Below, piece after piece: positions 23,065-30,600 of a stretch of 40,033 nt of DNA. The notes under the pieces are model-generated. The model did no database searches and was not told the DNA's origin. It worked only from the letters and a program-made list of their open reading frames with translations. The stretch covers positions 1 through 40,033 of the forward strand of contig JBKBQT010000027.1 in assembly GCA_046292445.1 (NCBI GenBank), given 5' to 3'. A program made the position numbers and the translations under genes. The first letter of the stretch is position 1, and every line of letters starts with the position of its first letter. Origin of the DNA: CALIZF01 sp046292445 (GTDB lineage Bacteria; Pseudomonadota; Alphaproteobacteria; Rhodobacterales; Rhodobacteraceae).

Positions 23065-24477
23065 ATGGGATTGATGGACAGGCTGGCGGATGCCGTCGGC
23101 GCGGCGCAGGTGCTCACCGGGGCGGAGGCGGCGCGATACGGGCGGGACTGGACGGGGGCCTATGTCGCGCAACCCCTCGCGGTGGCGCGGCCCGGATCGA
23201 CAGCCGAGGTCGCGGCGGTGGTGCGGGCGGCGGCGGCGGCGGGCGTGGCGGTCGTGCCGGTGGGCGGCAACACCGGCCTTGTCGGCGGCACGATGGCCGC
23301 GGGGGCCGTGATGCTTTCCCTCGAGCGGATGAACCGCATCCGGGCGCTGAAGCCCGCCCCCCGCGTGGTGGTGGCCGAGGCGGGCGTGGTGCTGCAGCGC
23401 ATCCACGAGGCGGCGGCGGCCGAGGGCCTCTATTTCCCGCTGTGGTTCGGCGCGCGCGGATCGGCCATGCTGGGCGGCGCGCTCGCCACCAATGCCGGCG
23501 GGTCGAACGTGCTGCGCTACGGGTCCACGCGGTCGCTGTGCCTCGGGGTGGAGGTGGTGCTGGCGGACGGGCGGGTGCTCGACCTGATGCGCGAGGTGCA
23601 CAAGGACAATTCCGGCTACGACCTGCGCGATCTGTTCATCGGTGCCGAGGGCACTTTGGGCATCATCACCGCGGCCGTGATGCGGCTGGTGCCGCTTCCC
23701 GCCGCGCATGCGACGGCGACGCTGGCGGCGCGCAGCCTGCCCGATGCGCTGGTGCTGCTCAACCGGCTGCAGGTCGCGACCGGGGGCGCGGTCGAGGCGT
23801 TCGAGTTCATGCCCGCGTCCTACCAGCGGCGGCTGGCGGCGGTGCGGCCCGACATCGGCCTGCCCTTCGCCGACATCCATGACGTGGTGATCCTCGTCGA
23901 GGTCGGCGCGACGGCGCCGCGCGATGCCGCGCCGGGGCCGGACGGCGCGGTGCCGGTGGCGCGCCTGCTGGAGGAGACGCTGGGCACCCTGATGGAAGAG
24001 GGCCTCGTGCGCGACGCCGTCATCGCCCGGTCCGAGGCGCAGCGGCGCGCGATGTGGGCGCGGCGCGAGGCGGCGGCAGAGATCACCTTTGCCCGCAAGC
24101 CCTTCATCGACACCGATGTGGCCGTGCCGCTCGACGCGGTGGCGACGTTCCTCGACCGCATCGCGGCGCGGCTGCCGGCGCTCGATCCAGGGGCCGAGAC
24201 GGTGACCGTGGCGCATCTGGGCGACGGCAACCTGCATTTCGCGGTGTTCCCGACCGCCGACGACCCGGGCGGCGCGCACAGGCAGGCGATCCTCGCCGCG
24301 ATCGAGGATACGGTGGCCGAGCTCGGCGGGAGTTTCTCGGCCGAGCACGGGGTCGGCCTGTCCAAGCGCGCGAGCATGGCGCGGCGCAAGGATCCGGTCG
24401 CACTGGACGTGATGCGCGCCCTCAAGGCGGCGCTCGACCCGGCCGGCACGCTCAACCCCGGCAAGGTGCTCCCCTGA
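23065..24477 (+). CDS. FAD-binding oxidoreductase, GlcD / D-2-hydroxyacid dehydrogenase type
   Basis: 470-residue flavoprotein of the VAO/PCMH fold. The FAD-binding half has VVPVGGNTGLVGGT (64-76), ALATNAGGSNVLRYG and FIGAEGTLGIITAAV. The cap half has the metal-site motif HLGDGNLHFAVFP and the C-terminal EHGVGLSKRASM and LNPGKVL. Relatives oxidise D-lactate, glycolate or D-2-hydroxyglutarate and pass electrons to quinone or ETF. The ATG at 23065 is chosen for the G-rich Shine-Dalgarno just upstream. An upstream in-frame ATG at 22939 would add an arginine-rich low-complexity extension. Substrate cannot be decided here. Confidence 0.9.
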   Translation: MGLMDRLADAVGAAQVLTGAEAARYGRDWTGAYVAQPLAVARPGSTAEVAAVVRAAAAAGVAVVPVGGNTGLVGGTMAAGAVMLSLERMNRIRALKPAPRVVVAEAGVVLQRIHEAAAAEGLYFPLWFGARGSAMLGGALATNAGGSNVLRYGSTRSLCLGVEVVLADGRVLDLMREVHKDNSGYDLRDLFIGAEGTLGIITAAVMRLVPLPAAHATATLAARSLPDALVLLNRLQVATGGAVEAFEFMPASYQRRLAAVRPDIGLPFADIHDVVILVEVGATAPRDAAPGPDGAVPVARLLEETLGTLMEEGLVRDAVIARSEAQRRAMWARREAAAEITFARKPFIDTDVAVPLDAVATFLDRIAARLPALDPGAETVTVAHLGDGNLHFAVFPTADDPGGAHRQAILAAIEDTVAELGGSFSAEHGVGLSKRASMARRKDPVALDVMRALKAALDPAGTLNPGKVLP

Positions 24478-24531
24478 CGGCAGGGCGCGCAGGCGCTTGA
24501 CGCGGGCGGGCGGCGGCGCGACGGTGGCACC

Positions 24532-25257
24532 ATGTCGCGCCTGCGCCTGATGGCCGCCCATCCGCCGGTCCTGCTCATCCTCGCCACGGTGCTGGGCGGG
24601 GCATGGGTCGTCGCTTCGGCGGGGCAGCCCTGGCTCTGGTCGCTTGCCCTCTTCGGCGTGCCGGCGCAGATGGTGAACGAATACCTCCTGCACCGCTTCG
24701 TCTTTCACATTACCCCGCCGCGGGCGCAGTGGGCGTTCGATCTGCTCTATCGCGCGCATTACGGGCACCATGATTTCCCGACCAACCCGCGTCTGTTCTT
24801 CGCGCCCGGTTTCGTGGTTCTGCCCGTGCTGGCGGGCAACCTCGCGGCGGTCTGGGGCGCGCTCGCGCTGCTCGGCCTGCCCTGGTCGGTGCCGGGGGCG
24901 GCGGCGGTGGTGGCCGTGGGCGGGGGCGTGACGTTCCTCGCCTACGAATGGTTCCACACCACGGCCCATCTGACGGTGGACAAGACGGCGGTGGAGCGGC
25001 ACGTCACGCGCCTGCATGCCGCGCATCATTTCCGCGATACCGAGCGCTGGTTCCATGTCACGGCCGGGGGCGCGGTAATCGATCGCGCCTTCGGCACGGC
25101 GATCGACCGGGCGGACCTTGCGGGGCAGGCGCGGACGGCCTTCATCCGCACGCTGGGGATGCGCCCCGACGATCCGCGGCTGCTGGCGGCGCGGGCGCGG
25201 TTCGCCGGGCGTTACGGGCTGGGCGCGGCGGACATCGCCCGCGCCGCGAAGGGTTAA
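24532..25257 (+). CDS. Fatty acid hydroxylase / sterol desaturase superfamily membrane protein
   Basis: 241-residue integral membrane di-iron enzyme candidate. Histidine clusters are HRFVFH (54-59), HYGHH (76-80), HTTAH (142-146) and HAAHH (162-166), which together supply the eight-histidine metal site. Hydrophobic segments lie near 12-45 and 92-140. Such proteins hydroxylate or desaturate fatty acyl chains, sterols or carotenoids at the membrane. A TTGACG 36 nt upstream of the ATG could be a -35 element. The downstream gene is 14 nt away and probably co-transcribed. The substrate is unknown. Confidence 0.87.
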   Translation: MSRLRLMAAHPPVLLILATVLGGAWVVASAGQPWLWSLALFGVPAQMVNEYLLHRFVFHITPPRAQWAFDLLYRAHYGHHDFPTNPRLFFAPGFVVLPVLAGNLAAVWGALALLGLPWSVPGAAAVVAVGGGVTFLAYEWFHTTAHLTVDKTAVERHVTRLHAAHHFRDTERWFHVTAGGAVIDRAFGTAIDRADLAGQARTAFIRTLGMRPDDPRLLAARARFAGRYGLGAADIARAAKG

Positions 25258-25271
25258 CGGGGGAGACCAGG

Positions 25272-26282
25272 ATGGAGACGATGCAGCGCGTGGTGCTGGC
25301 CGCGCGGCCCGAGGCCGAACCGACGCTCGATCACTTCCGGCTGGAAGAGGCGCCGATCCCCGTGCCCGGACCGGGCGAGGTGCTCACCCGCACCCTCTGG
25401 CTCTCGCTCGATCCCTACATGCGGGGCCGGATGAACGCGGGCCGGTCCTATGCCGCGCCGGTCGAGGTCGGTGCAACCATGGTCGGGCAAGGCGTGGGCG
25501 AGGTGATCGCCTCGAACGATCCGCGCCATGCGCCCGGCGATCTCGTGGTCGCCCCGTCAGGCTGGGCCACGCATGGCGTGGCGCCGGGCGCGGCGCTGAT
25601 GCCGGTGCCGCCCGGCATCCCGCCGCAGGCGACGCTCGGCGTGCTGGGCATGCCGGGAATGACCGCCTGGACCGGCCTAACGCGGATCGCGGCGGCGCAG
25701 GCGGGCGAGACGGTCATCGTCTCGGCCGCGACAGGGGCGGTCGGCAGCGTCGCCTGCCAGATCGCGCGGGCCCGCGGCATGACGGTGATCGGGATCGCCG
25801 GCGGTGCCGAGAAATGCCGCATCGCGGTCGAGGAGATGGGCTGCGATACCTGCCTCGACCACCGCGGCGCCTCGGCGCGCGACCTCGGCCGGGCGATCCG
25901 GGCCGCGGCCCCGGGCGGGGCGCAGGTCTATTTCGAGAATGTCGGCGGCATGGTGCTCGAGGCGGTGCTGCCCAACATGGCCGATTTCGGACGTATCGCG
26001 CTCTGCGGCACCATCGCCTGGTATTCCGGCAGCGAAGGCGGGCCGAGCGCCGCCGCGCTCTGGCGCGGGATCCTCACGATGCGGCTGCGGGTGCAGGGGT
26101 TCATCGTGACCGAACACTGGGAGCATTTCCCCGCCTTCCTCGCCGAGGTCGCGCCGATGGTCAGGGACGGCCGTCTGCGCTGGCGCGAGACGGTGGCCGA
26201 GGGCCTTGCCGCGGCGCCAGCAGCCTTCCTCGCCATGTTGCGCGGCGGCAATCTCGGCAAGCAGCTCGTCCGGGTCGGCTGA
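25272..26282 (+). CDS. NADP-dependent oxidoreductase, MDR superfamily (CurA/PTGR-like)
   Basis: 336-residue zinc-free medium-chain reductase. The N-terminal GroES-like domain carries LSLDPYMRGRMNAGRSY, the signature of prostaglandin/leukotriene and curcumin reductases. The Rossmann domain has VIVSAATGAVGSVACQIAR (about 153-171), and QVYFENVGG follows. Relatives reduce alpha,beta-unsaturated ketones or aldehydes with NADPH. The ATG at 25272 has GGAGACCAGG upstream. The gene ends directly before the first of three perfect hairpins. Confidence 0.9.
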   Translation: METMQRVVLAARPEAEPTLDHFRLEEAPIPVPGPGEVLTRTLWLSLDPYMRGRMNAGRSYAAPVEVGATMVGQGVGEVIASNDPRHAPGDLVVAPSGWATHGVAPGAALMPVPPGIPPQATLGVLGMPGMTAWTGLTRIAAAQAGETVIVSAATGAVGSVACQIARARGMTVIGIAGGAEKCRIAVEEMGCDTCLDHRGASARDLGRAIRAAAPGGAQVYFENVGGMVLEAVLPNMADFGRIALCGTIAWYSGSEGGPSAAALWRGILTMRLRVQGFIVTEHWEHFPAFLAEVAPMVRDGRLRWRETVAEGLAAAPAAFLAMLRGGNLGKQLVRVG

Positions 26283-26308
26283 CGCCGGTTTTCGAACGAA
26301 AACCGGCG
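26283..26308. terminator. Intergenic hairpin 1 of 3
   Basis: Perfect 12-bp arms CGCCGGTTTTCG and CGAAAACCGGCG around AA, beginning directly after the oxidoreductase stop codon. It can act as a terminator in either direction between convergent genes. Confidence 0.75.
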
Positions 26309-26328
26309 CTTGCCGCATGCAAGTAGAG

Positions 26329-26363
26329 GGCACCAGAATTCTTCGCCGAAGAATTCTGGTGCC
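26329..26363. terminator. Intergenic hairpin 2 of 3
   Basis: Perfect 17-bp arms GGCACCAGAATTCTTCG and CGAAGAATTCTGGTGCC around one C. This very long palindrome is in the middle of the convergent gap. Its apex CTTCG-C-CGAAG matches the apex of hairpin 3. Confidence 0.75.
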
Positions 26364-26365
26364 AC

Positions 26366-26397
26366 GCCCAAAATCCTTCGAACGAAGGATTTTGGGC
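26366..26397. terminator. Intergenic hairpin 3 of 3
   Basis: Perfect 15-bp arms GCCCAAAATCCTTCG and CGAAGGATTTTGGGC around AA, ending 2 nt before the hemC stop. The A/T-rich sides give a run of T on either strand, as in a bidirectional terminator. Confidence 0.75.
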
Positions 26398-26399
26398 CC

Positions 26400-27341
26400 C
26401 TAGCGCCAGGAAAAGAACCCGGGCCCCCCCTGCCCCAGCAGCCGGTCGGCCAAAGCGTGGCCAAGCGCGGCCGCATCGGCCACCGCCCCCTGCACATCGC
26501 CCGAAACTGCGGCAGACCCGTCCGGGCGCAGGATTTCCCCGCGCAGCCAGATCGCGCCGCCCTCAAGCACCGCTAGCCCCGCGATCGGCGTCTCGCAGGA
26601 TCCGTCGAGCCTGGCGAGGAACGCCCGCTCGGCGGCAAGGCGATGCCCGGTCGGCCCATCGTGAATCGGCGCCAGCAGGGCCGCCGTGGCGGCATCGGCG
26701 CCGCGCCGCTCGATGCCGATCGCCCCTTGTGCGACCGCGGGCAGCATCTCTTCCACAGGGATCGGCGTCTGACCGACATCGAGGCCGAGCCGGTTCAGCC
26801 CGGCCATGGCAAGAAACGTCGCCTGCGCCGCGCCTTCCTCGAGCTTCTTCATCCGTGTCTGCACGTTGCCCCGGAAATCGACCAGCCGAAGGTCGGGGCG
26901 GCGGTTGGCCAGTTGCGCCCGTCGCCGCAGCGAGGACGACCCCACGACAGCCCCCTGAGGCAGGTCGGCAATCCGCGCGCCCAGCGGCGAGACGAACGCA
27001 TCGCGCACATCCTCGCGCGGCAGGTAGCAGTCTAGGACGAGGCCCTCGGGCTGCTGGGTCGGCATGTCCTTCATCGAATGCACCGCGATGTCGATGCCGC
27101 CGGCCAGCAGCGCCTCCTCGATCTCACGGGTGAACAGGCCCTTGCCGCCGATCTCCTTGAGCGGCTTGTCGAGGATCTGGTCGCCCGTCACCTTGATGAC
27201 CACAATGGCGAAAGCGGCCTCGGGGAGGTCATGGGCGGCCATCAGCCGGGCGCGCGTCTCATGCGCCTGGGCCAGCGCGAGCGGCGAGCCGCGCGTGCCG
27301 ATGCGGAGCGGGGCAGCGGGGGTGGGAAGCGTCTGTGTCAT
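26400..27341 (-). CDS. hemC: Hydroxymethylbilane synthase (porphobilinogen deaminase)
   Basis: 313-residue enzyme joining four porphobilinogens into hydroxymethylbilane in haem synthesis. It has IGTRGSPLALAQA (14-26), the catalytic Asp92 in HSMKDMPTQ, GSSSLRRRAQL and FRGNVQTRMKKLEEG. The dipyrromethane-binding Cys249 lies in DGSCETPIAG. It is divergent from hemE with a 112-bp shared promoter region, and convergent with the oxidoreductase across the triple-hairpin array. The ribosome-binding site is weak. Confidence 0.97.
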   Translation of the reverse strand: MTQTLPTPAAPLRIGTRGSPLALAQAHETRARLMAAHDLPEAAFAIVVIKVTGDQILDKPLKEIGGKGLFTREIEEALLAGGIDIAVHSMKDMPTQQPEGLVLDCYLPREDVRDAFVSPLGARIADLPQGAVVGSSSLRRRAQLANRRPDLRLVDFRGNVQTRMKKLEEGAAQATFLAMAGLNRLGLDVGQTPIPVEEMLPAVAQGAIGIERRGADAATAALLAPIHDGPTGHRLAAERAFLARLDGSCETPIAGLAVLEGGAIWLRGEILRPDGSAAVSGDVQGAVADAAALGHALADRLLGQGGPGFFSWR

Positions 27342-27357
27342 GGCGCAGGCTTACCGG

Positions 27358-27375
27358 TGTCAGGCGCGGCTGACA
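27358..27375. promoter_or_regulatory. TGT-N12-ACA palindrome in the hemC-hemE promoter region (PpsR/CrtJ-like site)
   Basis: TGTCAG - GCGCGG - CTGACA: a perfect 6-bp inverted repeat that also satisfies TGT-N12-ACA, the recognition pattern of the photosynthesis/tetrapyrrole repressor PpsR/CrtJ. It lies 17-34 nt upstream of hemC and 79-96 nt upstream of hemE. From memory, hem genes are among CrtJ targets in Rhodobacter. A -35-like TTGACA at 27404-27409 points toward hemE, but its -10 is poor. Confidence 0.5.
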
Positions 27376-27453
27376 ACGGGGTGGTGTCGGGGTTGGCGGC
27401 GGGTTGACATCGCGCGCCGGGCGCGGGACGTCAGGCACAGCACGGAGGCCCAG

Positions 27454-28485
27454 ATGACCGACAAGACGATCCTGCGCGCCCTGAAGGGCGAGCGCCTGCC
27501 CTCGCCGCCGATCTGGATGATGCGCCAGGCCGGGCGCTACCTGCCCGAATATCGCGCGACGCGGGCGCAGGCGGGGGATTTCCTGTCGCTCTGCTATGCG
27601 CCGGAACTTGCCGCCGAGGTAACGTTCCAGCCGATCCGGCGCTACGGCTTCGATGCGGCGATCCTGTTCGCCGACATCCTGCTGATCGCGCAGGCCCTGG
27701 GGGCGGACCTGTGGTTCGCCGAAGGCGAGGGGCCACGCCTTTCGACGGTCACCGATGCGGCGGGCGTCGCGGCGCTTCGGCCCGCCGAGGCGATCCACGA
27801 GACGCTCGCGCCGATCTACGAAACCGTGCGCATCCTCGCCGCCGGCCTGCCGCGCGAGACGGCGCTGATCGGTTTCGCCGGGGCGCCCTGGACGGTGGCG
27901 ACCTACATGGTCGCCGGGCGCGGCACCAGGGACCAGGGGCCGGCGCATGACTTCATCGCGCGCGACCGGGCGGCATTCGCCGATCTGATCGCGCGGCTCG
28001 AGGCGGCGACGGTAGAGTATCTGTCGGCACAGGTCAGCGCGGGGGCCGAGGTCGTCAAGCTGTTCGACAGCTGGGCCGGCTCGCTCGAGGGCGCGGATTT
28101 CCGCGAATTCGCGGTCGAGCCGACGGCGCGGATCATCGCCGCGCTCAAGGCCCGGCACCCCGGCCTGCCGGTCATCGCCTTTCCGCGCGAGGCCGGCGAG
28201 GGCTATGTTGGCTTTCACGCCGCGACCGGGGCCGATTGCGTGGCCATCGACAATTCGGTGACCCCGGAATGGGCGGCGGCGGCGGTGCAGCCGGGCGGCT
28301 GCGTGCAGGGCAACCTGGACCCCATCCACATGGTCACGGGCGGCGAGGCGCTGGTGCGCGAGACGCGGCGGGTGGTCGCGGCATTCTCGGGCGGGCCGCA
28401 TATCTTCAACCTCGGGCACGGGATCACCCCGGATGCCGACCCGGACAATGTCGCGCGCATGATCGACGCGGTGCGCGGCGCCTGA
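27454..28485 (+). CDS. hemE: Uroporphyrinogen decarboxylase
   Basis: 343-residue enzyme removing four carboxyls from uroporphyrinogen III to give coproporphyrinogen III. It begins with the signature PPIWMMRQAGRYLPEYR (Arg24, Arg28), then FDAAILFADILLIAQALG with the key Asp74. GFAGAPWTVATYMVAGRG and the C-terminal FNLGHGITPDADPDN follow. The ATG at 27454 has GGAGG six bases upstream. It is divergent from hemC, and the gene is followed by a hairpin. Confidence 0.97.
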   Translation: MTDKTILRALKGERLPSPPIWMMRQAGRYLPEYRATRAQAGDFLSLCYAPELAAEVTFQPIRRYGFDAAILFADILLIAQALGADLWFAEGEGPRLSTVTDAAGVAALRPAEAIHETLAPIYETVRILAAGLPRETALIGFAGAPWTVATYMVAGRGTRDQGPAHDFIARDRAAFADLIARLEAATVEYLSAQVSAGAEVVKLFDSWAGSLEGADFREFAVEPTARIIAALKARHPGLPVIAFPREAGEGYVGFHAATGADCVAIDNSVTPEWAAAAVQPGGCVQGNLDPIHMVTGGEALVRETRRVVAAFSGGPHIFNLGHGITPDADPDNVARMIDAVRGA

Positions 28486-28505
28486 GCGAAAATGCCGTGG
28501 CACAG

Positions 28506-28540
28506 CCCCGGTCCTCGCGCTCCGCGAGGGCTTGCCGGGG
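28506..28540 (+). terminator. Hairpin downstream of hemE
   Basis: Inner stem CCTCGCG-CTC-CGCGAGG nested in an outer CCCCGG/CCGGGG, followed by ATATTCG, 20 nt after the hemE stop. Probable terminator; the run of T is short. Confidence 0.65.
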
Positions 28541-28621
28541 ATATTCGTAGAACGAACCAGCGCTGCGGGTTCAGTCCGGCGCGGAATGCTGCCATGTTCT
28601 GACTGATGAAGGGGGGCGCTT

Positions 28622-29494
28622 ATGCTCGACATCCGGCCGGTGACGGCGAACATCGGGGCCGAGGTGCGCGGGCTGCGCCTGTGGGAAGAGATCACGCCGG
28701 CGCTGGCCGACGCATTGCGACAGGCGCTGGCGACGCATGGCGTGATCTTCCTGCGCGACCAGCGGCTGAACATCGCCGGCCTCAAGGCCGCAACGCGCGC
28801 GTTCGGCGCGCCGATGGTGCTGCCCTATGTGCGTGCCGTCGAGGGCGAGCCCGAGATCATCGCCGTGCGCAAGGAGGCGGATGAGCGCGGCGGCGTGTTC
28901 GGCGGCGACTGGCACACCGATTTCAGCTTTCTCGAGGCGCCGCCTGCCGGGTCGATCCTGACCGCCGACGTGATCCCGCCCGTGGGCGGCGACACGATCT
29001 GGGCCAGCGGCGCCCGGGCATGGGAGACGCTGCCGGGCCCCTTGCAGGCGCTGCTGGCGGGACGCGATGCGATCCATGTCGGCAAGCCCTACGGCGTGAA
29101 ATGGGCCCCGCCGGTCGTGGAACGGGCGGGCGGCTCGATGGTCATGGCGCGGGGCGATGCGGGCGCGGATGCCGAGCGGGCGCATCCGGCGGTGCTGCGC
29201 AACCCCGTGACGGGACGGGCATCGCTCTTCCTCAACCCGCTCTACGTCGTCAGGCTCGACGGGATGAGCGAGGCCGAGAGCCGGCCGATCCTCGACCTGA
29301 TCCAGCGCCATGCGACTCGGCCCGAGTTCACCTGTCGCTGGCGCTGGCGCGAGGGGGACGTGGCGATCTGGGACGATCTGTTCACCCAGCACTATGCGGT
29401 GAACGATTACGACGGATACCGCCGGCTGATGCACAGGGCGACCTTTGCCGGCGGCGTCCCGCGCGACCTCGCGGCATTCGTGCCCGTGGAATAA
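28622..29494 (+). CDS. TauD/TfdA-family Fe(II)/2-oxoglutarate dioxygenase
   Basis: 290-residue dioxygenase. The metal triad is HxD in GGDWHTDFSFLE (His98, Asp100) and His257 in LFTQHYAVNDY. Arg272 in RLMHRATFAG is the expected 2-oxoglutarate carboxylate ligand, by alignment with E. coli TauD H99/D101/H255/R270. The family hydroxylates sulfonates, aryloxyacids, quaternary amines and others, with release of succinate and CO2. No sulfonate transporter is adjacent, so the substrate is open. The gene is monocistronic between hemE and a cold-shock gene. Confidence 0.9.
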   Translation: MLDIRPVTANIGAEVRGLRLWEEITPALADALRQALATHGVIFLRDQRLNIAGLKAATRAFGAPMVLPYVRAVEGEPEIIAVRKEADERGGVFGGDWHTDFSFLEAPPAGSILTADVIPPVGGDTIWASGARAWETLPGPLQALLAGRDAIHVGKPYGVKWAPPVVERAGGSMVMARGDAGADAERAHPAVLRNPVTGRASLFLNPLYVVRLDGMSEAESRPILDLIQRHATRPEFTCRWRWREGDVAIWDDLFTQHYAVNDYDGYRRLMHRATFAGGVPRDLAAFVPVE

Positions 29495-29496
29495 TT

Positions 29497-29520
29497 CGGC
29501 TTGCCCCTCGGCTTGCCCCT
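29497..29520. repeat. Tandem 12-bp direct repeat
   Basis: CGGCTTGCCCCT occurs twice in succession just after the dioxygenase stop. The second copy is followed by TGTG. Possibly a slippage duplication in the region upstream of the cold-shock gene. Confidence 0.7.
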
Positions 29521-29590
29521 TGTGCATGGCGCCGCAATGGCGCATACATACCGGGCGACGTTTACGCTCTATCGCTTTCTGTTCCCTTCG

Positions 29591-29650
29591 CTGGCGGCAG
29601 TTCTCGATGACGATACTGACTGCGCCAGGCTGCCGCGTCTTGTGGGCAGC
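29591..29650 (+). promoter_or_regulatory. Structured 5' leader of the cold-shock gene
   Basis: Two consecutive hairpins precede the Shine-Dalgarno AAGGAG (29657-29662). The first pairs CTGGCGGCAGT (29591-29601) with ACTGCGCCAG (29619-29628), with one bulged base. The second pairs GCTGCC (29629-29634) with GGCAGC (29645-29650). Cold-shock mRNAs often use leader structure to control translation with temperature; that function is inferred here. Confidence 0.45.
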
Positions 29651-29670
29651 ACCAAGAAGGAGTGATCACG

Positions 29671-29877
29671 ATGGCCACTGGCACCGTGAAATGGTTTAAC
29701 GCAACCAAAGGTTTCGGCTTCATCGCCCCGTCGAATGGCGCGCGTGACGTGTTCGTGCATGTCTCGGCCATGGAACGCGCAGGCATCGCGCGGCTCGACG
29801 AAGGTCAGGCCGTGTCGTTCGACATCGAGCGTGGCCGCGACGGCCGCGATTCGGCGATGAACCTCGTTCTCGCCTGA
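29671..29877 (+). CDS. Cold-shock domain protein (CspA family)
   Basis: 68-residue single OB-fold nucleic acid chaperone. RNP1 is KGFGFIAP and RNP2 is DVFVHVSAM; the start TGTVKWFNATKGFG is diagnostic. It binds single-stranded RNA/DNA and melts secondary structure. The ATG at 29671 is eight bases from AAGGAG. The gene has a long leader and a strong terminator and stands alone. Confidence 0.96.
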   Translation: MATGTVKWFNATKGFGFIAPSNGARDVFVHVSAMERAGIARLDEGQAVSFDIERGRDGRDSAMNLVLA

Positions 29878-29901
29878 TATCCATCGCCTTGCGGCGACAG
29901 A

Positions 29902-29933
29902 AAACGGGGGCGGCCGCAAGGCCGCCCCCGTTT
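29902..29933. terminator. Bidirectional terminator between csp and the LysE exporter
   Basis: Perfect 14-bp arms AAACGGGGGCGGCC and GGCCGCCCCCGTTT closed by a GCAA tetraloop (GNRA type), lying between the convergent stops at 29877 and 29938. The arms supply short T-runs on both strands. Confidence 0.88.
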
Positions 29934-29937
29934 GCGT

Positions 29938-30528
29938 TCACATCACCAGCGGGACGAGCGAAAGGACGAGCAGGCCCGCCATCGCCGCATTGAACGCCCG
30001 CAGCCGCGCCGGCGCCGCGAGCCAGCGGCGCAGGGCCGTGCCCATCAGCGCCCAGGCCGAGACCGCGGGCAGGTTGATGGCCCCGAACACCAGCGCCACC
30101 CACAGCACCGCCCAGGGCTCGCGCCCCGGCGCATAGAGCGTGACGGCGCCGAGCGCCATCGCCCAGGCCTTGGGGTTGACCCACTGGAACAGCGCCGCCT
30201 GCGCGAAGCTCAGCGGTTGCCCGCCCGCCTGCCCCGGCCCGGGCGGTGCGGCGCGGGCGATCTTCCACGCGAGCCAGAGCATGTAGGCCACGCTCGCACC
30301 GGTCAGGACGAGATGCGCGGCCGGCACGCGGTCGAACAGCGCCATCGCGCCCAGCCCGACCCCGACCACCATCGCGACGAACCCGATCCCGACGCCGAGC
30401 ATGTGCGGAACCGTCCGAAAGAAGCCGAAATTGGCGCCCGATGCCATGAGCATCAGGTTGTTCGGCCCCGGCGTGATCGAGGTGACGAGCGCGAAAAGGG
30501 CGAGAGCGGCGAGGGTTTGCGGTATCAT
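29938..30528 (-). CDS. LysE/RhtB-family amino acid exporter
   Basis: 196-residue inner-membrane exporter. The N-terminal signature TSITPGPNNLMLMASGANFG contains the conserved PGPN. About five to six hydrophobic segments follow, and FQWVNPKAWAMALGA is the second conserved block. Family members export Lys, Arg, Thr, homoserine lactone and similar amino acids. It is divergent from an Lrp/AsnC regulator across 72 bp, a frequent pairing in which the regulator senses the exported amino acid. Confidence 0.92.
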   Translation of the reverse strand: MIPQTLAALALFALVTSITPGPNNLMLMASGANFGFFRTVPHMLGVGIGFVAMVVGVGLGAMALFDRVPAAHLVLTGASVAYMLWLAWKIARAAPPGPGQAGGQPLSFAQAALFQWVNPKAWAMALGAVTLYAPGREPWAVLWVALVFGAINLPAVSAWALMGTALRRWLAAPARLRAFNAAMAGLLVLSLVPLVM

Positions 30529-30553
30529 GGCACAAGATTACGCCGCGCCTCGC

Positions 30554-30566
30554 GCAACCGGGTTGC
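30554..30566. promoter_or_regulatory. GCAACC-G-GGTTGC palindrome in the LysE/Lrp gap
   Basis: Perfect 6-bp arms around one G, 26 nt upstream of the exporter start. Candidate binding site of the adjacent Lrp/AsnC protein. Confidence 0.35.
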
Positions 30567-30569
30567 AAA

Positions 30570-30599
30570 GATTGTTCTGAATCGTGCTATTGCACAATC
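30570..30599. promoter_or_regulatory. GATTGT - N18 - ACAATC inverted repeat before the Lrp gene
   Basis: Perfect 6-bp arms with an 18-nt AT-rich spacer; the right arm ends one base before the regulator start. Lrp-family proteins bind AT-rich repeats as octamers, so this is a candidate autoregulatory site. Confidence 0.4.
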
Positions 30600-30600
30600 C

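Noticed and set aside
24497..24525. TTGACG upstream of the membrane hydroxylase as a full promoter
   Set aside because: The -35-like hexamer is good, but at 16-18 bp spacing I find only GACGGT-like sequence, which is too far from a -10 to call.
26283..26397. Triple palindromes as ends of an insertion sequence or attachment site
   Set aside because: There is no transposase or integrase, no flanking target duplication, and the gap is only 117 bp between intact genes.
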